From Aquimarina sp. U1-2 (GTDB lineage: Bacteria > Bacteroidota > Bacteroidia > Flavobacteriales > Flavobacteriaceae): a DNA stretch of 64,000 bases. Shown here in pieces: positions 47,976-57,535 of the stretch (the stretch's first letter is position 1; each line of letters begins with the position of its first letter). The notes beneath the pieces were generated by a model, which was not told the origin of the DNA, did not search any database, and saw only the letters and a program-made list of their open reading frames with translations. Location of the stretch: NCBI RefSeq assembly GCF_017897595.1, contig NZ_JAGKIK010000014.1, forward strand, positions 1-64,000, written 5' to 3'. The translations under genes and the position numbers were made by a program.

Positions 47976-50900
47976 ATGGCTACAGTTAAATCCTATAAAA
48001 CAACATGTTCTTACTGCGGTGTTGGTTGTGGAATCATCGTTAAAAAAGACCCCAAAGATGCAATTACTGTGGTAGGTGATCCCGATCACCCCGTAAATCG
48101 GGGAATGCTATGTTCAAAGGGGATGAATCTGCACCATGTGGTTGCAGATAAAAGTGATAGAATTCTTTATCCTGAAATGCGGTGGAGCAAAAATCACCCT
48201 CGCCAGCGAGTAACCTGGAATGAAGCACTAGACAAAGCAACCGCAGTTTTTAGTACTTTATTAAAAAAGTTTGGACCAGATAGTGTAGGATTTTATGTTT
48301 CTGGACAATGTCTTACCGAAGAGTATTATTTGGTTAACAAACTAGCCAAAGGATTTATAGGTACCAATAATATAGATACCAATTCAAGACTTTGTATGAG
48401 TTCTGCTGTGGTAGGTTATAAGCAAGCTTTGGGTGAAGATAGTGTGCCTATTTCGTATGATGATATCGAACTTGCTGATTGTTTTATGATTGCTGGTGCG
48501 AATCCTGCATGGTGTCATCCGATTTTGTATAAAAGAATAGAAGCCCATAAAGAAAAGAACCCTGCGACCAAAGTTATTGTGGTAGACCCAAGAAGAACAC
48601 CATCTTGCGATATTGCAGATTTACATTTACAAATTCTTCCCGGTACCGATATTGTTCTTTATAATGCGATAGCCAAACGACTTATCGATAAAAAGAAGAT
48701 TGATAAAAATTTTATAGCCAACCATACCGATAATTATCAAACACTAAAAAAGTCGTTACAAGCAGTTTCTTTGACCAAGGCGGCTAAAATATGTGGAGTA
48801 TCCCCTGTAGCTATTAAAAAGGCTGCATCCTATATTGCAGATGCCAAAGGGTTTATCACTCTTTGGGCTATGGGACTTAATCAAAGTTCTGTAGGTGTGT
48901 ATAAAAATAATGCACTGCTTAATTTATCCTTACTTACAGGGCATATTGGTAAGCCCGGGTCTGGACCTTTTTCTTTAACAGGTCAGCCAAATGCCATGGG
49001 AGGTAGAGAAGTAGGAGGAATGGCCAACCTGTTGGCAGCGCACAAAGATTTATCTAACCCAAACCACAGGCGCGAAGTTGCCAATTTCTGGGGTGGTAAA
49101 GAGATTTCAGAAAAACCAGGACTTACTGCCACAGAGATGTTTGATGCTTTGGAAACCGGAAAACTTAAAGCAGTATGGATCATTTGTACAAACCCTTTAA
49201 TTAGTTTACCTAATGCGAGCAAAATTGAAAACGCACTAAAAAAAGCAAAGTTTGTTATTGTACAAGATATATCTCATAATTCTGAAACTACTGAGTATGC
49301 CGATCTGTTACTTCCTGCTGCAGGATGGATAGAGAAAGAAGGTACCATGACCAATAGCGAACGCCGTATCACATACTTGAATAAAGTCGTGGATCCTCCC
49401 GGAGAAGCACTGCCCGATGCCGAAATTTTATGGAATTTTGCAAGAAAGATGGGGTATCGAGGGTTTGATTACACTACCGTAGAAGAAGTGTATAATGAAC
49501 ATTGCCTGCTTACCAAAGGCACCAACATTGATGTTTCGGGATTAAATTATAATCGACTCAAAGTAGAAGGTAGTTTTCAATGGCCTGTAGCTCATGCTAA
49601 TCACCAGGGTACTGCACGACTTTTTACAGATAAAAAATTCTATACCGATACACAACGTGCAAAATTTGTAGTTCCTAGATTCACGAAACCAACTTCAGAA
49701 TTACTTACGCAAGATTATCCATTAATACTCACTACCGGAAGAGTTCGAGACCAGTGGCACACTAGAACGAAAACAGGAAAGGTGAAAAAATTAATGAATC
49801 ATATTCCCGGCCCTTATCTGGAAATAAATCAAGTAGACGCATTTCTTAGAAAAATCAAAGAAGGGGATATCGTTATGGTGAAAAGTAAAAGAGGACAAGT
49901 TCAAGTTACAGCAAAAGTAAGTGATGCTATAAAACACGGCGTTGTTTTTTTACCAATGCATTGGGGAAAACCATTTGGTAACGATTTTGGTAGGGCTAAT
50001 AATTTGACAACAAGTATCGTTGATTCCATTTCCAAAGAGCCTGATTTTAAGTTTTCTGCAGTACAGGTCGCAAAGTACATAAAACCCAAACAAAAAATTT
50101 GTATCATAGGTGCAGGTACAGCAGCATACCGTTTTATACAAACGTATCGTCAATACAATACAAATGATGAGATCGTGGTGTTCTCAAAAGAACTTCATCC
50201 TTTTTACAACAGAGTTTTATTGCCAGAATACGTGAGTGAAGAATTAAGTTGGGAACAGTTGCAAAAAATGCGGGAAGGAAGTATGAACGACCTCAATGTC
50301 GAACTTTCTATAGAAAATCCGGTTATTGAAATTCACAGAAACGAAAAGTATCTTATCGATAGTAAAGGTGAAAAGCACGACTATGATATTGTGGTATTGG
50401 CTACCGGAAGTCGACCGTTTGTTCCTAAAGAAGCACCTATTCACTTTCCCGGTAGATTTACTATTAGAGATCGAGGAGATGCTGATACACTTAAAGCATA
50501 TCTGAAACAAACCGATTTGCCAGAAAACGAACAACACGTCACTATAGTAGGTGGGGGTTTGTTAGGCTTAGAACTGGCTGCTTCACTACGAAAAAGGCAT
50601 GTAAAAATTACCATCATACAACGTGGTAGTCGTTTGATGGAAAGGCAACTTGATGCCGTAGCTAGTCGTTTATTAGCCGAAGATGTTCAAGAGAAAGGTA
50701 TTCAAATTCACTTTGATAATGAAGTAGATACAGTTTTTAATCAGGGATCTGAAGATATTTTGATCAATCTGAAATCAGGTAAATCGTATACGTGCAACGC
50801 TATCGTATACGCTGTAGGCACGCTACCCAACATCGAACTGGCAAAACAATCGGGAATCCAATGTCGCAGAGGTATTTTAGTGAATCACTACCTGCAATCC

Positions 50901-51497
50901 AGTGACCCATCTATATATGCCATTGGCGAAATAGCAGAGTTTGAAGGAAATTTGTATGGGATTACTGCGGCTGCAGAACAACAAGCAGATCTAGTGGCTA
51001 GATCTTTACTAGGTGATTTTAATGCGATCTATAAGGGGTCTATATCCATGAATATTTTAAAATTCGAAGATTTAGATCTGTGTAGTTTAGGAAACATTAA
51101 CGTTCCTGCAAATGATTCGATGTACGAAGAAATTATTTTTACAGATATTCGTAAGCGATCCTACAAAAAATGTATTGTAAAAAATGATAAACTGATCGGT
51201 GCCATTTTGATAGGTGATAAAAATGAATTTGCCGATTTTAGAAATCTCATAGAAAAAGAAATAGAGCTATCAGAAAAAAGAGATGAGTTACTGCGGTCTT
51301 CGTCTACAAGTGAGCCGGTTCTTGGGAAATTAATATGCTCTTGTAGTCAGGTAGGAGAAGATAATCTCAAAAAAGCTATCACTTCAGGATGTAAAGAGTT
51401 TGCAGATTTATGTTCAAAAACTGGAGCCGGATTGGGATGTGGAAGTTGCAAACCCGAAATCAAAGAAGTCTTACGTACAGTAGCACAAATAGCATAA
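47976..51497 (+). CDS. nasC: Assimilatory nitrate reductase fused to an NADH/FAD and [2Fe-2S] module
   Basis: An 1173-residue fusion. Residues 1 to about 690 are the molybdopterin catalytic part: [4Fe-4S] ligands Cys11, Cys14, Cys18 and Cys46, the likely Mo-ligand region TNSRLCMSSAV, and a C-terminal MopB-like domain (LTTGRVRDQWHTRTKTG). From about 704 an FAD/NAD module begins (CIIGAGTAAYRF, VGGGLLGLELAA), homologous to the N-terminus of NirB. The last 55 residues are a BFD-type [2Fe-2S] domain (CSCSQVGEDN ... LGCGSCKPEI). One chain could thus pass electrons from NADH to nitrate without a separate reductase subunit. The rubredoxin gene follows after 3 bases. Confidence 0.93.
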   Translation: MATVKSYKTTCSYCGVGCGIIVKKDPKDAITVVGDPDHPVNRGMLCSKGMNLHHVVADKSDRILYPEMRWSKNHPRQRVTWNEALDKATAVFSTLLKKFGPDSVGFYVSGQCLTEEYYLVNKLAKGFIGTNNIDTNSRLCMSSAVVGYKQALGEDSVPISYDDIELADCFMIAGANPAWCHPILYKRIEAHKEKNPATKVIVVDPRRTPSCDIADLHLQILPGTDIVLYNAIAKRLIDKKKIDKNFIANHTDNYQTLKKSLQAVSLTKAAKICGVSPVAIKKAASYIADAKGFITLWAMGLNQSSVGVYKNNALLNLSLLTGHIGKPGSGPFSLTGQPNAMGGREVGGMANLLAAHKDLSNPNHRREVANFWGGKEISEKPGLTATEMFDALETGKLKAVWIICTNPLISLPNASKIENALKKAKFVIVQDISHNSETTEYADLLLPAAGWIEKEGTMTNSERRITYLNKVVDPPGEALPDAEILWNFARKMGYRGFDYTTVEEVYNEHCLLTKGTNIDVSGLNYNRLKVEGSFQWPVAHANHQGTARLFTDKKFYTDTQRAKFVVPRFTKPTSELLTQDYPLILTTGRVRDQWHTRTKTGKVKKLMNHIPGPYLEINQVDAFLRKIKEGDIVMVKSKRGQVQVTAKVSDAIKHGVVFLPMHWGKPFGNDFGRANNLTTSIVDSISKEPDFKFSAVQVAKYIKPKQKICIIGAGTAAYRFIQTYRQYNTNDEIVVFSKELHPFYNRVLLPEYVSEELSWEQLQKMREGSMNDLNVELSIENPVIEIHRNEKYLIDSKGEKHDYDIVVLATGSRPFVPKEAPIHFPGRFTIRDRGDADTLKAYLKQTDLPENEQHVTIVGGGLLGLELAASLRKRHVKITIIQRGSRLMERQLDAVASRLLAEDVQEKGIQIHFDNEVDTVFNQGSEDILINLKSGKSYTCNAIVYAVGTLPNIELAKQSGIQCRRGILVNHYLQSSDPSIYAIGEIAEFEGNLYGITAAAEQQADLVARSLLGDFNAIYKGSISMNILKFEDLDLCSLGNINVPANDSMYEEIIFTDIRKRSYKKCIVKNDKLIGAILIGDKNEFADFRNLIEKEIELSEKRDELLRSSSTSEPVLGKLICSCSQVGEDNLKKAITSGCKEFADLCSKTGAGLGCGSCKPEIKEVLRTVAQIA

Positions 51498-51500
51498 ATC

Positions 51501-52943
51501 ATGAAAAATACAGAAACATTACACAGAATTGATATAAAAGGTGGTGTTTTATCGGTTATGCAAATGCTACGCATCATTGAATATGCAAAAGAATTGGACT
51601 TGCAAGCCTTTAATTTAGGATCTAGGCAGGATATTCTATTTTCTTCAAATGATAGCAACGGAAATAGTATTTCAAGTAAAAAAAAGTTTGAACCCTCCTT
51701 TTTTTCTTCCGACAGCTATGAAAACATTACGTGCTCTTATGTTTCAGTAGATATTTTTGACTCAACCGTATGGTTAAGAGGAACCACTTATTTGTATATT
51801 CTGGAAGATTTTCAGTATCAACCAGAATTGAAAATAAACATTGTTGATCCCAAGCAACAGATCGTTCCTCTATTTTCAGGTGATTTAAATTTTATTGCTT
51901 CACCGCATGAAGATTATTGGTATATATTTCTGCGATTACCAGGCTGGGAAGAAGCGTATTATCCCGTATTGGTATATACCTGGGATATTGCTAAGATTGC
52001 GCAAGCGATTGAAGTGAATTACAACAAAGTTGGTGATCTGGATGATCTCTTTACCTACATAAATATACACTTTGATACAAATAACAAAACCATAACAACA
52101 CCTCTTCATATAGATTTTAAACCGTTTCCGTATTATGAAGGAATGAATAAAATGGAGAATAACCAATATTGGCTGGGCTTGTATTGGAGAAACAATCATT
52201 ATAATCTTGATTTTCTTAAAGCTCTTTGCGAATATTGCTTGTATTATAAGATTGGTAAAATATGCCTAACGCCTTGGAAATCTATAATCATTAAAGCAAT
52301 TCCCAACGAAGGGAAATTAACATTAGAAAAGCTATTGGGTCGGTTTGGTATTAATATACGACATTCAGCTTTAGAATTGAACTGGCATTTGCCGATCAAG
52401 GACCAAAAGGCATTAGAGCTTAAGAAATGTTTAGTCGTTGATTTTAATGCTAATGATATTAGTACTTATGGCCTCACTTTTGCGATTGTGTCCCTCAAAA
52501 CTAAAAATAACTATTTTACCTCTATTGTGATCGAAAAAAATGAGGCCTCTGCAACTAGAAAAGAATTTATGCCAGGCGCTACATTTAATGTAGTACATGC
52601 AAAAAATTTTGACCCCAACACTCGAAATTATATCATGTATGCACAAGACGTTGATTCAAAGAACTTATCTATGCTTTTGCTAGAACTTACTAAAACGTAT
52701 TTTAAAAATTTGGGTGAGCCACAAGAACAGACAATTTCGATAATTAGCACTCAAGAAGAGATTGAAGTACATGAGGTGTATCAATGTAACGATTGCTTAA
52801 CTATTTATGATCCAACTGTTGGTGATGCGATTAATATGATAGTTTCAGGAACTAGTTTTAACAATTTGCCAGACACATATCGTTGTTCTCTTTGTGATTC
52901 ACCAATGACTAATTTTAAAAAGACCATGATTGAAAAAATATAA
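51501..52943 (+). CDS. Rubredoxin-tailed protein with degenerate sulfite/nitrite-reductase half-domains
   Basis: A 480-residue protein co-transcribed with the nitrate reductase (3-base gap). The C-terminus (about 427-466) is a rubredoxin with both CxxC pairs (YQCNDC and YRCSLC) and the DPTVGD and GTSFNNLPDTY segments. The first 430 residues look like two ferredoxin-like half-domains of sulfite/nitrite reductases (GGVLSVMQMLRIIEYAKEL...GSRQDILF and ALCEYCLYYKIGKICLTPWKSIII), but no siroheme cysteine cluster is present. It may feed or accept electrons in nitrate reduction. The half-domain relation is my reading of the pattern. Confidence 0.75.
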   Translation: MKNTETLHRIDIKGGVLSVMQMLRIIEYAKELDLQAFNLGSRQDILFSSNDSNGNSISSKKKFEPSFFSSDSYENITCSYVSVDIFDSTVWLRGTTYLYILEDFQYQPELKINIVDPKQQIVPLFSGDLNFIASPHEDYWYIFLRLPGWEEAYYPVLVYTWDIAKIAQAIEVNYNKVGDLDDLFTYINIHFDTNNKTITTPLHIDFKPFPYYEGMNKMENNQYWLGLYWRNNHYNLDFLKALCEYCLYYKIGKICLTPWKSIIIKAIPNEGKLTLEKLLGRFGINIRHSALELNWHLPIKDQKALELKKCLVVDFNANDISTYGLTFAIVSLKTKNNYFTSIVIEKNEASATRKEFMPGATFNVVHAKNFDPNTRNYIMYAQDVDSKNLSMLLLELTKTYFKNLGEPQEQTISIISTQEEIEVHEVYQCNDCLTIYDPTVGDAINMIVSGTSFNNLPDTYRCSLCDSPMTNFKKTMIEKI

Positions 52944-53107
52944 AGGAGTTCAATATGATCTTTTCTTTTTTTTTGCCTTCAATTATTAATAAAACAATTA
53001 GAGCAGTCATATTTTTTAAAAACTATAATTTTTATGATAATACCCTATTTTTGATAAGGTATAATTTTAAATTTTACTATTTTTCGTCCATGATTAATTA
53101 AGAATAG

Positions 53108-53116
53108 GGGGGGGGT
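53108..53116. repeat. Run of nine G
   Basis: A G9 homopolymer in very AT-rich sequence, 91 bases upstream of the small ORF at 53207. Long G tracts in AT-rich genomes are slippage-prone. Whether this one controls anything is unknown. Confidence 0.9.
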
Positions 53117-53206
53117 AGTTAAATAATTATTTTTTATGAATTAAGCCTTTTCTTGTTTAATTATCTCTATAACCAAAAATGGACACTTGATAAGTAATTA
53201 AATTTT

Positions 53207-53464
53207 ATGACTATGAATTTAGAAGAAGTTATTATGGCATCGATTGCCGAATTTTTAGATGTTGAGGTACATAAAGATACAGAAACTCTAGATCTGTCCT
53301 CTAAGATTGAAATTGTAAAAAAGAGAATAATAGAAAAAATAAAGAATTCTCCTACTAGCACATTTTCAAAAACGGGTATGCTGAATTATGAATATGAAAT
53401 AGACCATAACAATACGGTTGATGCTCACCGATATGATGATATGGCGATTTCATCTGATCGTTGA
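53207..53464 (+). CDS. Small hypothetical protein
   Basis: An 85-residue acidic soluble protein not recognised as any family. It reads MTMNLEEVIMASIAEFLDVE, then KIEIVKKRIIEKI, a probable amphipathic helix, and a polar tail. A start two codons later (53213) is equally good. It has no signal peptide or membrane segment and stands alone after the nitrate operon. The G9 run upstream is its only notable context. Confidence 0.5.
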   Translation: MTMNLEEVIMASIAEFLDVEVHKDTETLDLSSKIEIVKKRIIEKIKNSPTSTFSKTGMLNYEYEIDHNNTVDAHRYDDMAISSDR

Positions 53465-54107
53465 ATTCGCTCTATGAATTTGAAATTCTCTCAACGAAGT
53501 TCTAATTTATAATCCGAATTTGGCTTTAGCATTTTGAAAAACGTGTAGGTTTTTTTGGTTTTCATAAATTCAGATAATTGTCGACTGGTTCATTTTATGA
53601 AGGATTTTCTAGTATCGTAGGTAACTTTTTTCTAGTCTGAGTGTAAAGAACTACTACAATTCGCTTGCTCTGTTTATTGACACCGCCAAGGGATAAAATA
53701 ACCCCGGAGCTTGTCTCGAAATTGAAAATTCTTTTCAGCCAAAGCTTCTGGGACTTGCCCCAAAGTAGTTTACTATCTTCGAACGCTAAATTAGAGTACT
53801 GCATCATTCTATGAGATAAGAAACAACCCGTCACATTCATCTGTACATTGCCATAGTAGTGCCTGGCAATTTTCTAAACTTTTCCATTAGGGCTTGCTGG
53901 TAGCATTCCTAATTTTTTTGGGTAATTGGTATGGTTTTTCTTCAGATTTTATCCAAAAGAACACGCATAGTAAACCAATTCATTGTTAATACTAATGTTT
54001 ACAAATTTTTAGACCGATATGTGGGGATGTTTTTTAAACTTTTAATTTTATGCCATGTAAAAGGTTTTCTTTTACAATTAAAAATTACACTTTTTAAAAT
54101 TCGACGT
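53465..54107. other. Gene-poor region with a shared sequence fragment
   Basis: No convincing gene. Around 53709-53724 the minus strand has TTTTCAATTTCGAGAC, which also occurs downstream of nirD (40714-40729), with looser similarity on the GGCAA side. This looks like remnants of a dispersed element. An 81-codon minus frame (53595-53840) spans it but has no protein-like features. Confidence 0.4.
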
Positions 54108-54296
54108 ATGACAGCATATGTGCTTTTAACAGAAGATCAAAATTATTTTGTAGAGTACCTTATTGGCGAACTGGTGTTGTCGAATAGTATAAGCGAGGCT
54201 ATGAAATTTAATGATGAGGGAGTAGCATTGCGATTTAAGCAAATGTTGCACACTTCTTGTAAGTTAGTGACCAGTGTAAATACGTATATTGGTTAA
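54108..54296 (+). CDS. Small hypothetical protein
   Basis: A 62-residue protein starting MTAYVLLTEDQNYFVEYLIGEL and ending VTSVNTYIG, not recognised. The open frame extends 59 codons further upstream, but that part is basic, hydrophobic and unlike protein, so I start at the ATG at 54108. It has no signal peptide. It ends 4 bases before the stop of the convergent S41 peptidase gene. Confidence 0.5.
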   Translation: MTAYVLLTEDQNYFVEYLIGELVLSNSISEAMKFNDEGVALRFKQMLHTSCKLVTSVNTYIG

Positions 54297-54300
54297 TTAC

Positions 54301-55755
54301 TTACCCTTTAATCAATCTAAAAACATAATCGAGAAGCGGATCTTTTCCTTTAATAAGATCTTCTATGGATAATGATATATATTGATCAGGCGGTACTCCA
54401 GATCCTTTAGGTATGGTATGATCTGTAACATAGTTTTCTACTTTAACCATAGAGAGTACCATAGTGATTTTGGAGTTAGGAAGCTCGTAATATACAGGAA
54501 ATTGTCCTTGAAACTGATAGTAGCCTCCCCCTGTTTCTTCACCTATTAGTATAGCTGTTTTGTCGTTCTTGGCATTTAATGCAAAGCTAGAAGCTGCAGA
54601 AAAAGTAGTACCACCGATTAAAACATACACTTTTCCTTCAAACCTATTACGCTCTGGAACCATAATGGCCTCGAGATCATCAAAAGTAAGTTTCCAACCA
54701 TCGTAAACAGGATGATTTTTAAATTTATCGGTCAAAAAATCTTTTTCATTCAAAAAGGTTCTGGTTGCATATTCTTTTTCGGGTACTGTTAAAGAAATTG
54801 CATATTCACTAAGAATTTGTTTAAAGGGTTTTTCAGTAATAAAAGAATAAAGGTGTATGGCATTAGGTTTAAAACCTCCGTCGTTATTGCGTATATCGAT
54901 AATGAGGTGTTTACTCTTTTTCTTTTTAATTTCTTTAAAAATTGAAATAAGAGACGATTTAAATTTTCTAACGTCTATCCCAAACGAGTTTACCACTAAA
55001 ACTGCCGTTTTAATCTCATCCCTGTAATACACAAACGGTTCTTTATTGGTAATGAATTTTTTGAAAAAACCCATTTCACTTTTTTCGAGATGAAATTTTG
55101 AAAAATAGGAGTTTCTCTTTACATTTCTAAATTTGACTTTAACAAAAGATTCTGCAGCAAGAGTAATAGATTTGTCTTGTCCGCCAGGCGTGGTGTAATC
55201 AATTTTAAATTCTTTGGTACTTCCATATTCATAAGCATAAAATAATCCAAACTTTAGCTCTATATCTCTATATTTTCTAGTGAGATTATATCCATCTGTT
55301 GCAGCATACTTTTTAAGATGCTCAAGAATGTTAGCCGCATCATGAGTGTTAATGGTATTGATCTTGGAGCCAATAGGAATTCCAAAATCATCGGTATCGG
55401 TATAAAAATCTGCGTTGATTATTTTAAGAATTAAAGGGAAGTAGTATTGTTCTGTCTTTATTGTGTTTGGAGCGAATAAAAGAAGATGGCCGTCCTTAAT
55501 TTTATCGGTGATGGTTACCATGCTTTTATACAGATCGATATCTGAAGTGTGGTTTCCTATGGATTCTTTGGTGTCTCGAAAAAGATAGTCTAAAGAATCC
55601 TGACGTATATATTCATAAAGAGAAGGGTGCCCTTTTTTTAAAATGTTTTCAAAGATTTGAAAATCAGTCATTGCAGCCAATGAATCCATCTTTTTTTGAG
55701 CATTAAGTATATTCGCAATTGATAGAAGGCTTAGAAGGAATAGATTTTTTTTCAA
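54301..55755 (-). CDS. Exported S41-family (tail-specific type) peptidase
   Basis: A 484-residue protein with signal MKKNLFLLSLLSIANILNA. The C-terminal half is an S41 core: IIDIRNNDGGF, VYVLIGGTTFSAASSFAL with the nucleophilic Ser, and IGEETGGGYYQ. The middle has a degraded PDZ-like part (GIPIGSKINTINTHDAANIL). It probably degrades or processes envelope proteins. Single gene; no partner is suggested by its neighbours. Confidence 0.88.
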   Translation of the reverse strand: MKKNLFLLSLLSIANILNAQKKMDSLAAMTDFQIFENILKKGHPSLYEYIRQDSLDYLFRDTKESIGNHTSDIDLYKSMVTITDKIKDGHLLLFAPNTIKTEQYYFPLILKIINADFYTDTDDFGIPIGSKINTINTHDAANILEHLKKYAATDGYNLTRKYRDIELKFGLFYAYEYGSTKEFKIDYTTPGGQDKSITLAAESFVKVKFRNVKRNSYFSKFHLEKSEMGFFKKFITNKEPFVYYRDEIKTAVLVVNSFGIDVRKFKSSLISIFKEIKKKKSKHLIIDIRNNDGGFKPNAIHLYSFITEKPFKQILSEYAISLTVPEKEYATRTFLNEKDFLTDKFKNHPVYDGWKLTFDDLEAIMVPERNRFEGKVYVLIGGTTFSAASSFALNAKNDKTAILIGEETGGGYYQFQGQFPVYYELPNSKITMVLSMVKVENYVTDHTIPKGSGVPPDQYISLSIEDLIKGKDPLLDYVFRLIKG

Positions 55756-55780
55756 TATTGAATTTTTGTAAAAGTAATTA

Positions 55781-55937
55781 TTGATTGTCCGTTATTATAC
55801 CTAAAATTTAACAGAGAAGTCATCCTGAATTCATTTCAGGATCTCATTAAGTTTATTTTCAATACATTAAGATGAGAAGCTGAAACAAGCTTGTGCTGAA
55901 CTTGTTTCAGTATTCAGCTTGACACATACCGTCTAGG
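55781..55937 (+). repeat. Dispersed 157-bp repeat, copy A
   Basis: A non-coding segment with an inverted copy at 62720-62877. It contains CTGAAACAAG (55880-55889)/CTTGTTTCAG (55901-55910) and TCCTGAA (55823-55829)/TTCAGGA (55835-55841) inverted repeats. It fills most of the gene-free gap 55756-56068. It carries no ORF. Confidence 0.85.
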
Positions 55938-56068
55938 TAAAATTACGAATATTTATAAAGTAATTTAAGTAAATGACAGCTTTTACATAGAAATGTTACA
56001 ATTTTTTTCTTTCAGATTATAAAGTTTAAACCAGTTCGATAAGAACTTTACAAAGTACTCAAGTTGTA

Positions 56069-57379
56069 TCAATTCAATTTTCTAAGTTGCTTCTGAATTT
56101 TTTTTATAGCAGACTCAATAGACTTTTCAGGCTCAATAACATTATATTCTCCCCAAAATTTTGGATCAGAGAAACCTGAAGCTTCATCTGCAATAACAAC
56201 AGAAGTTTTAAGTCGATCTTTTGGTTTCAGGTTTTCGTTTTCCGAATTCTTCTTCCAATCGGTGACAGCCATTTCGACGTTAAGTTTATATACCGAGTTG
56301 AACAATTTTCTTTTCCAATTAATTTTTATAGTAAGATCTATTCTTCCGTAGCCATAATACCATTTACCATCCTTTTCGCGATAATCAATATTGTAACTAG
56401 CCTCGGTAGGATATACTTTGGCATTTCTTGGTTTTCTTCGTACGAACATTTTACTAACTTCTTCTCTATTTTCAGTATTAAGGCTGAAAATAGCTTTGGT
56501 CATGGCCAGGGTTTCGGCATCGATATAGAGCTTTCCATAATACATAGGTTCTACAATATTGGGGCGTTGTTCAAAATTGAGAACGTAAATATGTCGATCA
56601 CTTATTTTGGTAGATTTATCAAAGCTGAATTGGTAGGTTTTTACCCAATCATCGGTAAATAGAATTTCAGGATTTTTCATCACATCGATATACAAAGTAC
56701 TTGTGGGTCCACCTTGAAGCTTTACAGTTAAGGTATCTAATTTTTTGTAATCAGCACTTTTCCTCGCTTTAAATAGTCTAATAACATCGGTCTTGTTTGA
56801 GAAATAAGGGTTTTTATAAACATCTACGACGGCTTCTGAAAGTGAAACATAACTTCTACGTTTTTTTATCGTTTCTCTGTAAAAAGCTGTCATGATCGTA
56901 TTATCATTCAAATAATTGGTTCCCTTTTTTTTCATTACCGCTCTTATCAAAGCTTCGGGATCTCTAGGGTCGATACTCACCTCTGATAGTTCTGTTATGG
57001 ATAAATCAAGTGTTATTTTTAAGGGTTCGTTTGTAAATGCCGATAAGGCAACAACCCTATCTTGATATCCTAGGTGTGAAATAGTAATGTCTGTATTGGT
57101 TAAGTTTTTAGGGACTTTTAGTAAAAACTCACCTTCATTATTGGTTACTGTTGAAATATTTGTGGTATTCACTGCAATAGTTGCAGCTACGATTGGAGTA
57201 TTTGTTTCGTTATCATAAACGGCTCCTTTATACTCGTTATAATCTATAGTCTGACCTTTAAAGTTCGTATCCTGAATTAAGGTAACAGCATACGTAGAGG
57301 ATGGATATTTTAATTCTAACAGGAGTATAAGTAGGAAGATTACATACTTTTTATAGCGTAATAACATGTGTAGAGGCAT
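56069..57379 (-). CDS. Exported protein with carboxypeptidase-like regulatory domain
   Basis: A 436-residue protein with an N-terminal hydrophobic signal (YVIFLLILLLELKYPSSTYA), a carboxypeptidase-D regulatory-like beta domain at about residues 50-130 (GAVYDNETNTPIVAATIAV, ISHLGYQDRVVAL), and a beta-rich C-terminal region (FYRETIKKRRSYVSLSEAVVDVYKNPY, MYYGKLYIDAETLAMTKAIFSL) of a type common in flavobacterial envelope proteins. It lacks the plug and barrel of a TonB receptor. A start at the fifth residue (57367) is possible. Function unknown. Confidence 0.8.
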   Translation of the reverse strand: MPLHMLLRYKKYVIFLLILLLELKYPSSTYAVTLIQDTNFKGQTIDYNEYKGAVYDNETNTPIVAATIAVNTTNISTVTNNEGEFLLKVPKNLTNTDITISHLGYQDRVVALSAFTNEPLKITLDLSITELSEVSIDPRDPEALIRAVMKKKGTNYLNDNTIMTAFYRETIKKRRSYVSLSEAVVDVYKNPYFSNKTDVIRLFKARKSADYKKLDTLTVKLQGGPTSTLYIDVMKNPEILFTDDWVKTYQFSFDKSTKISDRHIYVLNFEQRPNIVEPMYYGKLYIDAETLAMTKAIFSLNTENREEVSKMFVRRKPRNAKVYPTEASYNIDYREKDGKWYYGYGRIDLTIKINWKRKLFNSVYKLNVEMAVTDWKKNSENENLKPKDRLKTSVVIADEASGFSDPKFWGEYNVIEPEKSIESAIKKIQKQLRKLN

Positions 57380-57535
57380 AACTTTTGGTATTTAGTTTAA
57401 ACGTATGATCAGTGTATACAAGATACTAAAATTAATAGAAGTATTTTGTTAAAACCCTTAAATCAATAGGTTTATCCCGATTTATGCAATAGTCGTATGA
57501 TTTAGCCATAATTTACAAAAGAGGTTGTTGTAAAT

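Noticed and set aside
53595..53840. 81-codon minus frame in the gene-poor region
   Set aside because: No family pattern, spans a dispersed-repeat fragment, and has no promoter-like sequence; treated as chance.
53931..54107. N-terminal 59-codon extension of the small gene at 54108
   Set aside because: Basic and hydrophobic without a signal-peptide layout; the A/T-rich context before the ATG at 54108 looks like a leader.
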